A stretch of 64,000 bases of DNA from positions 186,001 through 250,000 of the forward strand of contig NZ_FNEQ01000001.1 of the NCBI RefSeq assembly GCF_900100205.1, in the 5' to 3' direction. Below are positions 63,512 through 64,000 of this stretch, piece after piece. A model generated the notes under the pieces. It searched no databases, was not told where the DNA came from, and saw nothing but the letters and a program-made list of their open reading frames with translations. This DNA is from Duganella sp. OV510. GTDB lineage: Bacteria > Pseudomonadota > Gammaproteobacteria > Burkholderiales > Burkholderiaceae_D. Both the position numbers and the translations under genes were made by a program. Within the stretch, counting starts at the first letter, position 1. Each line of letters opens with the position of its first letter.

Positions 63512-64000
63512 ATGACTGATCCCGCCCCTCCTGCCCGTTATGACTCCCCGTGGAAAGCAGCGCTCACATATGCCTTCCGGGAATTCATGTCCTTCTTCTT
63601 TGCCGAACTCGGCGCAGGGATCGACTGGTCTCACCGCCCACTCTTCCGCGACAAGGAACTGGCAGGCCTCAATGTCGGCGGCCCACCCGACGGGCTGGTT
63701 GCTGACCTCTTGGCCGAGGTCTGCGTGCTCGGCGACCACGCGCGGATGCTCATTCACATAGAAGTCCAGACCCGACGCGACGCCGCCTTCGCACGGCGCG
63801 TTTTCGACTACAACTACCGGATAGACAGGCAGCACGCACGACCGGTCGCCAGTCTGGTCGTGCTGGCGGATAACGATCCACGATGGCGCCCGACCGCCTA
63901 TCATCGCAAAATAAAGGGAACGATGACGATGTTCTACTTCTCCGCCGCAAAGCTGCTGGATTACGCCAACCGGACTGACGAGTTGATGATCTCGCACAAT
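63512..64000 (+). CDS. PD-(D/E)XK transposase/Rpn-like protein, 5' part
   Basis: 163 codons open to the right edge from ATG 63512. The translation has YDSPWKAALTYAFREFMSFF, IDWSHRPLFRDKEL and LIHIEVQTRRDAAFARRVF, then RPVASLVVLADNDPRWRP. This is the pattern of Rpn-type or DUF4351-linked nuclease proteins of the PD-(D/E)XK superfamily (IEVQ being the E-x-Q active-site part). Such genes are numerous and mobile-looking in these genomes. The 3' end is outside the window. Confidence 0.7.
   Translation, partial: MTDPAPPARYDSPWKAALTYAFREFMSFFFAELGAGIDWSHRPLFRDKELAGLNVGGPPDGLVADLLAEVCVLGDHARMLIHIEVQTRRDAAFARRVFDYNYRIDRQHARPVASLVVLADNDPRWRPTAYHRKIKGTMTMFYFSAAKLLDYANRTDELMISHN

Overview
The window reads as a high-GC betaproteobacterial chromosome, most likely Oxalobacteraceae (Massilia, Duganella or Janthinobacterium type). 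This rests on overall gene content, codon bias and the combination of FNR-family regulators, many TonB receptors, DUF411, an MHS-family KgtP and a cyclopropane/furan fatty-acid type cluster. No rRNA, tRNA, CRISPR array or intact insertion sequence was seen. Genes are packed tightly, with many ATGA start/stop overlaps inside operons and eight overlapping convergent gene ends.

Layout. 1-503: 3' end of a family-2 glycosyltransferase. 620-1945: manganese transporter mntH. 2.0-7.7 kb: an oxygen/redox block with a universal stress protein, two tandem four-cysteine FNR paralogues, a divergent hemerythrin and an acyl-CoA-synthetase/GNAT acyltransferase, with FNR-type sites in front of the stress protein and between hemerythrin and acyltransferase. 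7.7-15.4 kb: a complete RND efflux operon (adaptor, pump, outer-membrane factor) overlapping a BaeRS-like two-component system. 15.4-18.2 kb (minus strand): a PQQ-type sugar dehydrogenase fused to a PEBP domain, then an SDR. 18.3-23.1 kb (minus): a four-gene envelope operon of sialidase-like protein, two membrane proteins and an LTA-synthase/sulfatase-family enzyme. 23.1-26.2 kb: an AT-richer island of small secreted or hypothetical genes, including two tandem paralogues. 26.2-31 kb: DUF411 behind an FNR-type site, a globin-coupled GGDEF/EAL protein overlapping piuC, a 31-codon remnant of a TonB receptor, and frmA.

31-40.9 kb is rich in regulators: GlxA/AraC type, a 1384-residue hybrid kinase, a Fur-like protein lacking the usual His cluster, AraC, ArgP-like LysR and IclR. 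41.0-45.5 kb is a five-gene branched-chain amino-acid type ABC uptake operon, read divergently from IclR. 45.5-53.0 kb holds a TetR repressor and a divergent eight-gene operon (FAD oxidoreductase, DUF1365, CFA-like methyltransferase, chalcone-isomerase-like protein, MFS, DUF3833 lipoprotein, SDR, NTF2-like) resembling membrane-lipid modification clusters linked to photo-oxidative stress. An SDR/AraC pair and a DUF2177 membrane protein follow. 55.4-63.5 kb: kgtP, a FecI-FecR-FecA type system, a DUF6630-like protein and a second TonB receptor. The last 489 bases are the 5' part of a PD-(D/E)XK transposase/Rpn-like gene.

The most coherent theme is oxygen, metal and envelope homeostasis: FNR-type control, a haem-globin c-di-GMP sensor, hemerythrin, copper/iron/manganese handling, RND efflux and lipid modification. 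No single locus is clearly a wholly new system. The best candidates for under-described biology are the twin-FNR/hemerythrin block with its dispersed FNR sites, the sialidase/LTA-synthase-like envelope operon, the dehydrogenase-PEBP fusion, and the TonB-receptor remnant between piuC and frmA.
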